A stretch of 24,501 bases of DNA from Bacteroidaceae bacterium (GTDB lineage Bacteria; Bacteroidota; Bacteroidia; Bacteroidales; Bacteroidaceae), in assembly GCA_024695315.1 (NCBI GenBank), contig JAILIJ010000278.1, positions 1 through 24,501 of the forward strand. Direction: 5' to 3'. The position numbers and the translations under genes were made by a program. How positions within the stretch are numbered: position 1 is the first letter of the stretch; each line of letters opens with the position of its first letter. Below, in pieces: positions 13,990 to 22,500 of the stretch. The notes beneath the pieces were generated by a model that ran no database searches, was not told the DNA's origin, and worked only from the letters and a program-made list of their open reading frames with translations.

Positions 13990-16788
13990 TTACTCAACAA
14001 TAACTTTTGCAGATTTGTTTCCTGACTTCACAACGTAGATACCAGGAGCTTGCTGAGCTTTTGCGTTAACCTTAGCACCTGTGATGCTGAACACCTCGTA
14101 TTCATCTGCGTTGATGACGCGTATTACTCTGTTCTCTACAGATGTCATGAGCATTCCGTCTGTACCGTCTTTAACGATTGAGTTGATGTTAGTAGGAATA
14201 GACGAATTATCTGCTGTTTCTGCTATGATAACCCAACCTATGGTGTCTGGGTTCTTAGAACTGATTCTTAGACTTGTCTCGTAGTCCTCATCCACCTGAC
14301 GTTTGATGTATATAGCTGTTGTCATGTCATTATCATCTTCTGTAGTTCTTGACAGACGGAGTATAGCACCTGCAGGGTAGTTCTTAGTTTGACACTTAGC
14401 AAACACGTAAGGCTTGTTTAAGCTAAGCTGTTCTTCACCATTTAAGAGATCTATCTTTTGGGCAAGTATAGAAGATGTTGTACCTGTGCCTGCAGCTATG
14501 AGTATTCCGTTATCTGCATCAAGAGCGGCGAATCCTGGAGTCATTGCGAGATAGTTGAGAGACTGGCTGAGAATGCTCGGTCTAACTGTTCCGTCGGCAA
14601 GGAGTGTAGCTTCGTAAGTTACGAAACATTTGAATCCTTCATTTGTAACATCCCAAATCTGAGATATAGTTGCGTAGTTTTTGTTTGTCTGAGCAAAAAC
14701 TTCTGTTATGACAACTGGAGTCACACCTTCTGGGAAAGGTTTGTTGAACTTAACTTCAAGTGTGTCCCTTGTATTTGGCTTGACATTACCTACCTCGACA
14801 TCAAGATCTCCGAGAGTATAGTTTCCACTTGGAATTGCGAGGAAAGGAATGCTCTCTGTCTTAGTTGGAGAAGTGATGCAACCATCCTGACATGTCCAAG
14901 GCATGAGCTTGTACTTGAAGAGTCTCTTTGAAGCTGTTGAGATATAGTTTCCTGGGAACAACTTAGTGTTATTGTAAGAGCATGCTCCCATGAATATGCT
15001 TGGAGTTGCATTGAGAGTCTCGTTGAAGTTTGTTGTTACCTCGTCTGTATTTATGATATCAATATTTCCGTACTGAACGTCTGCTGTACCCTTAACGTCA
15101 GAGATAGAGTATGCAATTGTACCTGAATATTTAGCAGTTTTGTTTCCTGCTGGATAAGAGGCGATACGGAATGTGTAAAGGCCTGGTTCTGTCATCTCAT
15201 AAGCATAGGAGTGGTTTGAACCTGTGCTTGAAGACTGGTCAGTAGGCATTACAGTAGCAATTTTTTTGTATATTACTGTATTTGGAGCCATGAGTTCAAC
15301 AACCATTGAGTCTATCATGTCACCATTAGGGTTACACCATGTCAAGTTGTAGGAATTTGTAGTTGTCTTATATGTTCCTGAGAGGCTTGTTGCTGCCTTG
15401 TAAACAACCTTAGGGATGAACTGCTTTGAGGCCTTATAGCCAAGTCCGTCGTCCATGGTTGCGTAGTATTTTCCGAGGATTGATAGTGAACCATCCTTGT
15501 AAATTTTTGAACATGCTGCTTCGCTATTCCAATACGCGTATCTCTCCACGATGTCTGATGAGTTGAGAACGTCGAGGATTGGCTTAGTACCATCGTAGCA
15601 TTTCTGCTGAGTAGAGGTAGAATAGTCGCCACGATCACTTACTGCACCGAAGATACCATTATTGTTCCATGAAGCACCCCATACCCACTCTGAAATCCAG
15701 ATTGGACGTCCGTTACCATAATTGCTGCTGTACCAGTTTAGGTTGTTGAATGTACCTGCTGCCCAGTAGCAATGGAGGTCGAGGAGGTCACAACGCCATC
15801 CTCTAGCATCGATAGAGTCGATGAAGGATTTCAAGTGTGACATTGAACCGTCGTGAGAAGACTCAGAGCAAAGACGCATACCTGTACGCATGAGGTTCTG
15901 CCAGTTTGCAAGCACTTGGTCAACAGTCTGTGGTGTATCGTCGGCGCTGTTACCTGGCTCGTTGTTTGTCTTCATGTGGCATGAATAAGTCACGCTACCG
16001 CAAGATGATGATGAAGGCCAGTCCTCATAGATATGGTTAGGCACGCATTCTGTGTCTGGGTATCTGTTTTCACCATTACCCCAAGAGTAGCACCATGAAG
16101 CGTTGACAGCCTGTGTAGAGCTGTAGCCGGTGTCACTTGCAAGACCTGCTTTCTTGGCGTTCTGCCATTTGAAGATACGGTAAGAAGATACCTTGCCACA
16201 CATATTGACAGGAAGGTTGATTTCCAAGTCCTCATGGTCGGCGATGAAGCATCGGCTGTAGCCCCATCCTGATGTACCAAGGGCGAAAGTGACCATATAG
16301 CCTCGCTTGAGCTTGAAACTCTTGAAGTTGTTGTTCAAAGTTTTGGCGTTAAGAGTCTTCATGTAACCACCAGAGTGTCCCTCAGAATAGTCAGAACATG
16401 ACTCGCCCTCAAAATTCTTTTCTGTGTAGCATGTGAGAGGTTGAATGTCGCTTGAGTAAGGGAAGATAATAGCTCCCTTATTGTACATTTTGACCTGACA
16501 GTTTTTGTCGCTGACAGCCTTCTCTCCATTGATATAGATGAATGACAGCCAGTTGCTGATAACCTTACTTGGTTTGATGTTGGAGATGATGACAACAGCA
16601 TGGTCTGTATTTGTGATGTTCACACTACCTGTTGTGGTAAACGGAGTGGTGCTCGTAATCACATAATCTACGTCATCTGTCAGCGTTACCGATCCTGTGA
16701 CCTGATCAACCGTAGTAGTTGTATTTGCGGCACTTGCTATCAATCCTGTTGAGAGCATAAGAGCCAAGACATAGTTTCTTAAATTCAT
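13990..16788 (-). CDS. Secreted GH128-like glycoside hydrolase with H-type-lectin-like domain and T9SS tail
   Basis: The protein has 932 residues with a Sec signal (cleavage near ASA-A21). Residues about 62-220 form the module shared with the neighbouring hydrolase (KPSKVISNWLSFIYINGEKA, LKRGYMVTFA, GYSRCFIADHEDLEI). The GH128-like core is about 225-455: TNNEPG gives the likely acid/base Glu277 and PIWISEWVWG the likely nucleophile Glu367, with LLDLHCYW between them. Residues 465-565 look Fn3-like. Residues 674-770 (LEVKFNKPFPEGVTPVVI, then YATISQIWDVTNEGFKCFV) resemble an H-type lectin sandwich. Residues 866-932 match a T9SS type A tail (YEVFSITGAKVN, PGIYVVKSGNKSAKVIVE). It lies 107 bp after the M64 gene and 278 bp before the other GH128-like gene, with no clear promoter or terminator between. 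Beta-1,3-glucan is the inferred substrate; the core is more divergent than its neighbour's. Confidence 0.85.
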   Translation of the reverse strand: MNLRNYVLALMLSTGLIASAANTTTTVDQVTGSVTLTDDVDYVITSTTPFTTTGSVNITNTDHAVVIISNIKPSKVISNWLSFIYINGEKAVSDKNCQVKMYNKGAIIFPYSSDIQPLTCYTEKNFEGESCSDYSEGHSGGYMKTLNAKTLNNNFKSFKLKRGYMVTFALGTSGWGYSRCFIADHEDLEINLPVNMCGKVSSYRIFKWQNAKKAGLASDTGYSSTQAVNASWCYSWGNGENRYPDTECVPNHIYEDWPSSSSCGSVTYSCHMKTNNEPGNSADDTPQTVDQVLANWQNLMRTGMRLCSESSHDGSMSHLKSFIDSIDARGWRCDLLDLHCYWAAGTFNNLNWYSSNYGNGRPIWISEWVWGASWNNNGIFGAVSDRGDYSTSTQQKCYDGTKPILDVLNSSDIVERYAYWNSEAACSKIYKDGSLSILGKYYATMDDGLGYKASKQFIPKVVYKAATSLSGTYKTTTNSYNLTWCNPNGDMIDSMVVELMAPNTVIYKKIATVMPTDQSSSTGSNHSYAYEMTEPGLYTFRIASYPAGNKTAKYSGTIAYSISDVKGTADVQYGNIDIINTDEVTTNFNETLNATPSIFMGACSYNNTKLFPGNYISTASKRLFKYKLMPWTCQDGCITSPTKTESIPFLAIPSGNYTLGDLDVEVGNVKPNTRDTLEVKFNKPFPEGVTPVVITEVFAQTNKNYATISQIWDVTNEGFKCFVTYEATLLADGTVRPSILSQSLNYLAMTPGFAALDADNGILIAAGTGTTSSILAQKIDLLNGEEQLSLNKPYVFAKCQTKNYPAGAILRLSRTTEDDNDMTTAIYIKRQVDEDYETSLRISSKNPDTIGWVIIAETADNSSIPTNINSIVKDGTDGMLMTSVENRVIRVINADEYEVFSITGAKVNAKAQQAPGIYVVKSGNKSAKVIVE

Positions 16789-16895
16789 TATTCGATTATT
16801 TTAGATGTTTTCTGTTAATTCGTTATTGATATATTTATTGCTAATGTTTCGATAATTTGGTAAGTTTCTTGGTCGTTGGAAGTAGACGTCTCCAT

Positions 16896-18431
16896 TTATT
16901 TAGCTGTATAGAAGTCTGTGATTCTTCTAATAGCTCTTGCGCATACAGGACAGAAGTCCTCAACCTCATTTATCTTCATTCTACATTCCTGAGCTGGTCT
17001 ATAACATCCCTTGCTCTGATAGCCAGCACCCTCGAACACTCCAACGACTTGTGTGCAAGCATTTAGTTTTGCCATCTGCTTCTCGTCATTTTTGTCAATC
17101 TTCTTAAAGTCTGGCACCTTACTATCGATGGGAGTAGGTATAGGCTGTTTTTTAGGCATGAGGTCTGCCCATTTACTCTTGAAATTCTTGAGAGTCGTGA
17201 TATTTGGCTCCCAAGGTTCTGTATCTGCAGGGTACCACTCATTGTCTTGGTCGTCGTAAGCATATTCGTCGGCAAGACCGGCGTAGCTATGTCCAAATTC
17301 ATGAACGAAGACTTCCTTGAAAGTAGGGTGGTCGCTTGTGGAGAATGTCACCTGGTTGTATATTCCGCCGCCACCGTATGTGTTGGAGTTGATAAGCACC
17401 ATGATGTGCTCAAAAGGTACTCCTGAAAGTAGGTCGTATATCTTGTGCATGTCTTGTGACATGAGATAACGGTCGCTATAGAATGTGTCGTAGTGCGCTC
17501 CACTCGTTCCGCGTTTCCACACATCGTTGTGAGGTACTGACGGACCTTCATCGAGGGATGGGGCAGCAACGGCAACAACATTAAATCTGTTCTTTAAGCT
17601 CTTGAAAGGCTCGCGAGCGAAGAGTGCGTCGACAGCACGTTGACAATCGTTGTAGAACTTACCCATCTGAGCTTCTGTATATCCGTCAGCAACGATGGCC
17701 AGGTCTATGCAGTCTGTGAGGTTTACTCCTTCAAGAGGATCAAATCCCATATAGACGTAGTTACGTCCTTTGCCGTTTTTAGGCTCTTTATTGTCGATGT
17801 CTGTTTTTGTATTTTCTGTTTTGCCCTTCCATACGTAGTGGAATGGTATGTTGTTGTTACGAATCTTTCTAATCAAGATGTCGTTAGGATCTACAGTATG
17901 TGTCATCTCTGTTACAACCTTCTGATGATTGTTTGTGAGAGTGACGGTAACGTCTATTGTAGCCTTAGGAAAAGGAATATTATATGATGCGTCAAAGGCT
18001 CTATTCACTCTTTTTGCCTCGTCCTCCAGCAACCATTCCTGAAAGAGTGTGGAGAAGGTCCATACATATATCACTTTGTGTGATTTATGGTCACGTACCG
18101 TAATCTGTCCATTGCCGTTGAGAAATTTCTCTGCCAGTCGGCTCTTTCGGCCTGCCCATCTGTCCTGCTGCTTCAGCTCGTCGAGATAGATATGTTGCTC
18201 ATTGGCATTTCCTGCCATGACGTAGTCGATGCGTAGTGTTTTGTCTATGAAATAGTTATCAAACACGATATCATCATTATTGTCCATCATGTTATCCTCT
18301 GTGAGGATACGTCTTGGTTCATCCTGTGTTGTTACCTGTTCTGTGTTGTTGTTCATCGTGGCAAATGTAGGGTCTGCATATAGCATATTGCTTGCAAATA
18401 CCGCTAAAGCCATTATAACATGTCGTTTCAT
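16896..18431 (-). CDS. M64 family (IgA-peptidase type) secreted zinc metallopeptidase
   Basis: The product is 511 residues with a Sec signal (MALAVFASNMLYA) and no lipobox. Residues about 55-190 match the N-terminal beta domain found in front of Bacteroidetes M64 peptidases. Residues 225-505 are the peptidase: DLAIVADGYTEAQMGKF near 243, the zinc motif HEFGHSYAGLADEY at 377-390 (HExxHxxxGxxDE; His377, Glu378, His381, probable third ligand Asp388), and a C-terminal Cys cluster (459, 476, 483, 494, 497). M64 is named after a Clostridium ramosum IgA protease, but most members have no proven substrate. No T9SS-like tail is visible (ends ITDFYTAK). It is the first gene of the minus-strand unit that continues into two GH128-like hydrolases, which suggests the protein part of a glucan-bearing material as target; that is inference. 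Confidence 0.93.
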   Translation of the reverse strand: MKRHVIMALAVFASNMLYADPTFATMNNNTEQVTTQDEPRRILTEDNMMDNNDDIVFDNYFIDKTLRIDYVMAGNANEQHIYLDELKQQDRWAGRKSRLAEKFLNGNGQITVRDHKSHKVIYVWTFSTLFQEWLLEDEAKRVNRAFDASYNIPFPKATIDVTVTLTNNHQKVVTEMTHTVDPNDILIRKIRNNNIPFHYVWKGKTENTKTDIDNKEPKNGKGRNYVYMGFDPLEGVNLTDCIDLAIVADGYTEAQMGKFYNDCQRAVDALFAREPFKSLKNRFNVVAVAAPSLDEGPSVPHNDVWKRGTSGAHYDTFYSDRYLMSQDMHKIYDLLSGVPFEHIMVLINSNTYGGGGIYNQVTFSTSDHPTFKEVFVHEFGHSYAGLADEYAYDDQDNEWYPADTEPWEPNITTLKNFKSKWADLMPKKQPIPTPIDSKVPDFKKIDKNDEKQMAKLNACTQVVGVFEGAGYQSKGCYRPAQECRMKINEVEDFCPVCARAIRRITDFYTAK

Positions 18432-18632
18432 CTGTTATGTGTCGTTTGATTGATTTGGATTATATTATCTTTTAGTTTTTTATGTTCAATAAAGATTGAG
18501 ATTCTTTTTAGATTTTTCCCCGAAGGGTTCTGTGCGACCATTTAAGAGTGATTTTGAATAGAGAGTCTTGATGTCGAAAGGCTCAATGTCGTAAATTAAG
18601 ATTTGTATGGTATGTGTTGACTGCCTCCCAAG

Positions 18633-18696
18633 AATTCAAAAACTTTAAAACTAAAGAATTCATAAACCCATAAATTCAAATACTCAAAAACTCAAG
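18633..18696. repeat. Eight tandem degenerate 8-bp units (consensus AAYTCAWA)
   Basis: The 64 bp divide without remainder into AATTCAAA, AACTTTAA, AACTAAAG, AATTCATA, AACCCATA, AATTCAAA, TACTCAAA and AACTCAAG. The preceding octamer CTCCCAAG may be a ninth decayed unit. The phase is held without an indel although the units differ. Function is unknown. Confidence 0.7.
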
Positions 18697-19000
18697 TGTC
18701 CACATTATCATGCAAATAAACAAAAAATTTTTTTAATAGGCAAGAAATATCGTGTTTTTAAGATAAAAACAGGTGTAAATTGCTTTTGTCTTTTGTTTTT
18801 TGTCGTGGTTGGTTATTGCTATTCTTTTTTAACTTTCAGTAATTATGTTAGTTGAGAAGTATGATAAGTCTACTTTTTATCTGTTTTGTTATTGTAAAGT
18901 CAAGATTACAATGCTTTGTATCGAAAGTGTTAAAATGTTAAATAAAATGTTAAAGTTGATTTTTGTGATGTGAAAAGTCGGAAAAATGTCGTCAGTTTTG

Positions 19001-19008
19001 TATGTTTG
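19001..19008 (+). promoter_or_regulatory. Possible -7 box (TATGTTTG) upstream of the candidate RNA
   Basis: TATGTTTG is a full match to TAnnTTTG and would start transcription near 19013-19016, just before the closing stem of the structured element. No TTTG lies at the right distance for a -33 element, so support is partial. Confidence 0.25.
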
Positions 19009-19012
19009 TGCA

Positions 19013-19186
19013 TTCATCTGACGGTGCGCTTCAAGCTCCGAATCATAAAGGGGGTGAGCTAAAATTTCAATCTTATGAAATCCATACTCATCAGCTATGA
19101 GTTTCGAAGCTGTTACGAAGGTAATACGAAGCGTTGCCGAAGGAGGTGGGGTAGAAAATTACGTCCTAATTTGAAGCACTTTTTTA
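19013..19186 (+). ncRNA. Candidate structured RNA (three hairpins enclosed by a long-range stem)
   Basis: CGG and GCGCTTC (19022-19024, 19026-19032) can pair with GAAGCGT and CCG (19128-19134, 19137-19139), including one G-T pair and a small internal loop. Enclosed in order are AGCTC/GAGCT (19034-19038/19056-19060), ATTTCA/TGAAAT (19064-19069/19076-19081) and ACTCAT/ATGAGT (19086-19091/19097-19102). A weak AT hairpin (19156-19172) and six Ts (19180-19185) could end it. It matches no RNA family I recognise. Such pairings can arise by chance in 180 bases, so this is a candidate only. Confidence 0.3.
19105..19148. repeat. Four CGAAG words at exact 11-bp spacing
   Basis: CGAAG occurs at 19105, 19116, 19127 and 19138, each exactly 11 bp after the last, while the six bases between copies differ. 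The period is about one helical turn, so the words lie on one DNA face. It is not a multiple of three, so codons do not explain it. Confidence 0.6.
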
Positions 19187-19471
19187 GTTTATTACGATAA
19201 GTAACGAAATATGCGATTCGTATTGAACTTATATAGGACTATAGGTAGCGAATGAACATGTAAGTGGAGTGATTCGTGCAGCAATAATCGTTACGAAATA
19301 GTAATTTTATCTTATTCATAAACTATAAATTAACCTATTAAATAATGTGTGTTATTTAAGACAATAAATAACTCTTTTGTTTGCATGCTCAAGAATAATG
19401 TTCTCGGTCAATAAAAAGCGACTAGAATGTAATTTTATTCATTTTTATTTTTCTGTGATGTGAAAATACGT

Positions 19472-19507
19472 TAATTTAGCGCCCATGATTTTCATATTCG
19501 TATGAAA
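19472..19507 (+). promoter_or_regulatory. Putative -7 region and 5'-leader hairpin of the PL11 gene
   Basis: TAATTTAG (19472-19479) is one base off TAnnTTTG, with a T-rich stretch (TTTTTCTG) around the -33 position. The expected start near 19485 is followed at once by the perfect hairpin TTTCATA-TTCG-TATGAAA (19490-19507), which would sit at the 5' end of the message about 46 nt before the ATG. It may stabilise the mRNA or serve as an operator. Confidence 0.35.
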
Positions 19508-19553
19508 TGACTAATACCAATTTCAACTACCTAATATTTTTAACCTATTAAGA

Positions 19554-22500
19554 ATGGAAAGAACATTTAAGACCTTTAGAGGTCTGAGACGCATGGCATT
19601 GTGGTCAGTGCTCTCATTAGTGTCTGTTAATGGCGTATATGCTCAACGTAAGACAGATGCTTTGGATCGTGGTACTGTTGCTGTTAAACAGTCATCTGGC
19701 GTGTTCGTCAGTTGGAGAGTGCAAGCAGATGAATACTATGACGTAACCTACAACCTTTATCGTAATGGTTCTTTGATTGCTCAGAACCTTAGTGTGTCTA
19801 ACTATGTAGATGCCAGTGGAACATCATCAAGCAAATATTCTGTTGCTGCTGTTAGAAATGGAGTGGCTGGCTCTCAGAGTGCAGCCGTAACGCCATGGGC
19901 TGACCAGTATTTGGAGATTCCTGTGTCTAACGTACAAGCAAGAAGTGGAGTGACTGTCTGGAAGCAGAACGACCCAAGTTCTGCCATGGCAAACTATACC
20001 ATTAACGATATTTCGCTTGGAGATGTTGATGGAGACGGAAAGATTGACTTTATCGTCAAGCGTAAGAACCAGACAGATCAGGACCAGTTATTCCCTGTCT
20101 CAAACAAGCAGATGTATTGTCAGATAGAGTGTTATGCTTCAAGCATCAACTATGGACGTCTGTGGTGGATTGACTGTGGACCAAATATTTGTTATGGAGC
20201 TGACGAGCAATGGGATGCTGTAGCCTTTGACTGGAATGAAGATGGAGCATGTGAAGTTCTCTATCGTGGTGGTGCAAATACTGTCATTCATCATTCTGAT
20301 GGAACAACAGAGACTATCGGTAATGTGAATGAGAACATTAGAAATGGAATCACACATACAGCAAACATGACATTCTCAAACTCAGGTGAGGAATGGCTCA
20401 TGTATATAAATGGTAAGACTGGTTATACGTATGATGTCATTGCTTATCCTCTACCTCGTGGTAATGCCTCAGACTGGGGAGATTCATACGGACACCGCTC
20501 AAGCAAATATTTTATGGGTGCACCTTATCTTGACGGTGTGAATCCATACATCTTCCTTGGACGTGGTATATATACTAAGACTGATGCGTGCACTTATCGT
20601 GTGAATAAGAGTACAAATAAACTTTATAAGGTTGGAAATACATGGCATAGCTACACTAATAGTGGATGGTATGGCCAGGGTAATCATAACTTCTCTATTG
20701 CCGACGTTGATGAGGACGGAAGCGACGAAATCATCTATGGTTCTATGGTTCTTGACTTCCATACTGGTGACACATCTATTCATGGATGTTCATCAACAGG
20801 TTTAGGCCATGGCGACGCATCACATACTGGTGACCTCGACCCATTCAGAAAAGGACTCGAGACATTTGCATGTAATGAAGATAATCCAAGCAACAACTAC
20901 CGTAATGCTGCTACTTGTGAGATTTATGCACGTACAGTTGGAAGTAGTGACGATGGTCGTGCTATGGCTGGTAACTTCACTAATGAATATCCTGGAGGTA
21001 TTGGCGCTTCTACAGCATCAGGTATCATACCGCTGAGCTATGTGCAGCCAAATCCAACTTCACCAGTATATATCAGCGGAATGTCAAATAATTGGAATGC
21101 CAACACTCCTTATCCTATGGCTCTCAACTTCCGTATTTACTGGGATGGTGACTTGCTATCTGAGACTATTAACGGTCCTGGTTCAAGCGAGGGATACCTC
21201 TATATCGATAAGCTCGGACAGAGAATTTATAACACAGGTCATGGTACTTATGCCACTTCTTGCATCAATGGAACTAAGAAGAATCCATGTGCTTCAGGCG
21301 ATATCTTGGGTGACTGGCGTGAGGAATTGGTCATGAGAACATCTGACAACAGATTTATACGTGTATATACTACCGTTACTCCTACTACCCATCGTATGCA
21401 GTCACTCTGGTATGATCACCAGTATCGCCAGGCTATGGTTTGGCAGACTGAGGGATACAATCAGCCTCCTCATCCAAGCTTCTTCGTAGGTGAACTTGAG
21501 GGACTCACTCAGGCACCTCCTGCACTCACTTGGACAGGACGTACTGGCATTGGCAACAATGGTTCTGTTTCTACTTCTCACAACGGAAAGGATGTCTTTG
21601 TATGGCCTGACGGAAACGGTTCTGAGTATACGGTAAATATCAATAGTGGAGCTAAGCCTTCTACGCTTTTCCTTAACTCACGTACTACAATTGAGGGTGG
21701 AGACCGTGTGCAGTATACTGAGACAAAGCACACTTGGGATCGCATACGTATGACTGGCAATCCTCTATCTGGTACTACTAACGTCTGCAAGCAAGGTTCT
21801 TCAGCTGCTCATCTACCATATAGAACACACACACATTCTGGTAAGACAGATGTATGGCAGGGTGCTCTTATCTGCAACGGAAGTGTAACAAATAGTCCTA
21901 TCTGGGCTAACCGTTTCACAGAATTGTTCCTTGGTTCTGACCTCACAGCATCTGAGAGTTCTTATAAGTCAGTTGAAATGGAGTACGGTTCTGCTCTTTA
22001 TATCTCAAGTAACCTCAAGAATACTCCATACGTTAATGATAACGGTTATGCTCACATGACTGTCAACACATTGACTGTAAAGGAAGGTTCTCGCGTGGTA
22101 TTCGATATCAACGGTAGCGGTAATGCAAGTGGCGACCAACTCAATATAGGCACTCTTAATGTACGTAAACAAAACTGGCAGTATGGACCTCAGTACCTTG
22201 CTCCTATATTCCAGTTCAACGGTACTCTTGGTTCTGGTAAGTATCGTCTCGGTACAATCGGTTCTGTAGCAAGTGGCAACTTGTCGGACATCATCATCGA
22301 GGCTAACGTGTCTGGCTCATACTCTAAGTCACTCGTCATCGAGAATGGAGTGCTCTACTTGAAGGTATCTGGCGGTTCTTCATACGAACAGGTTTACAAC
22401 CTCGACTTCGAGACAGCAAGCTCAAATAATTACGGATTTGCTGTAGCAGCAGGTAATGTCGAGACTATGGCTCAGGTTAGCGGTAATGGTGGTCATGTGT

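Larger units (their letters stand above)
18432..19553. other. Divergent intergenic region (1.1 kb) with regulatory and RNA-like structure but no convincing gene
   Basis: The region is AT-rich with a less AT-rich island at about 19020-19150. Near the M64 start the minus strand carries CCC-TTCG-GGG (18518-18527), a UUCG-tetraloop hairpin about 90 nt before the ATG. An octamer array lies at 18633-18696. A perfect palindrome TGTTTTTA-AGA-TAAAAACA spans 18753-18771. TGTGATGTGAAAA occurs twice (18964-18976, 19454-19466). A multi-hairpin element spans 19022-19139. A perfect AT-rich hairpin GTTATTTA/TAAATAAC lies at 19351-19372. TTAACCTATTAA occurs at 19330-19341 and again just before the PL11 start (19540-19551). 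A 41-codon, very basic open frame (19075-19200, plus strand) has no recognisable start signal and is not called as a gene. Confidence 0.75.

Noticed and set aside
14458..14931. 157-codon, Cys/Ser-rich plus-strand frame
   Set aside because: It lies entirely within the GH128-like gene 13990-16788 in antisense and shows no recognisable motif.
18633..18696. CRISPR array
   Set aside because: The units are only 8 bp and degenerate, with no spacers of uniform length and no cas genes.
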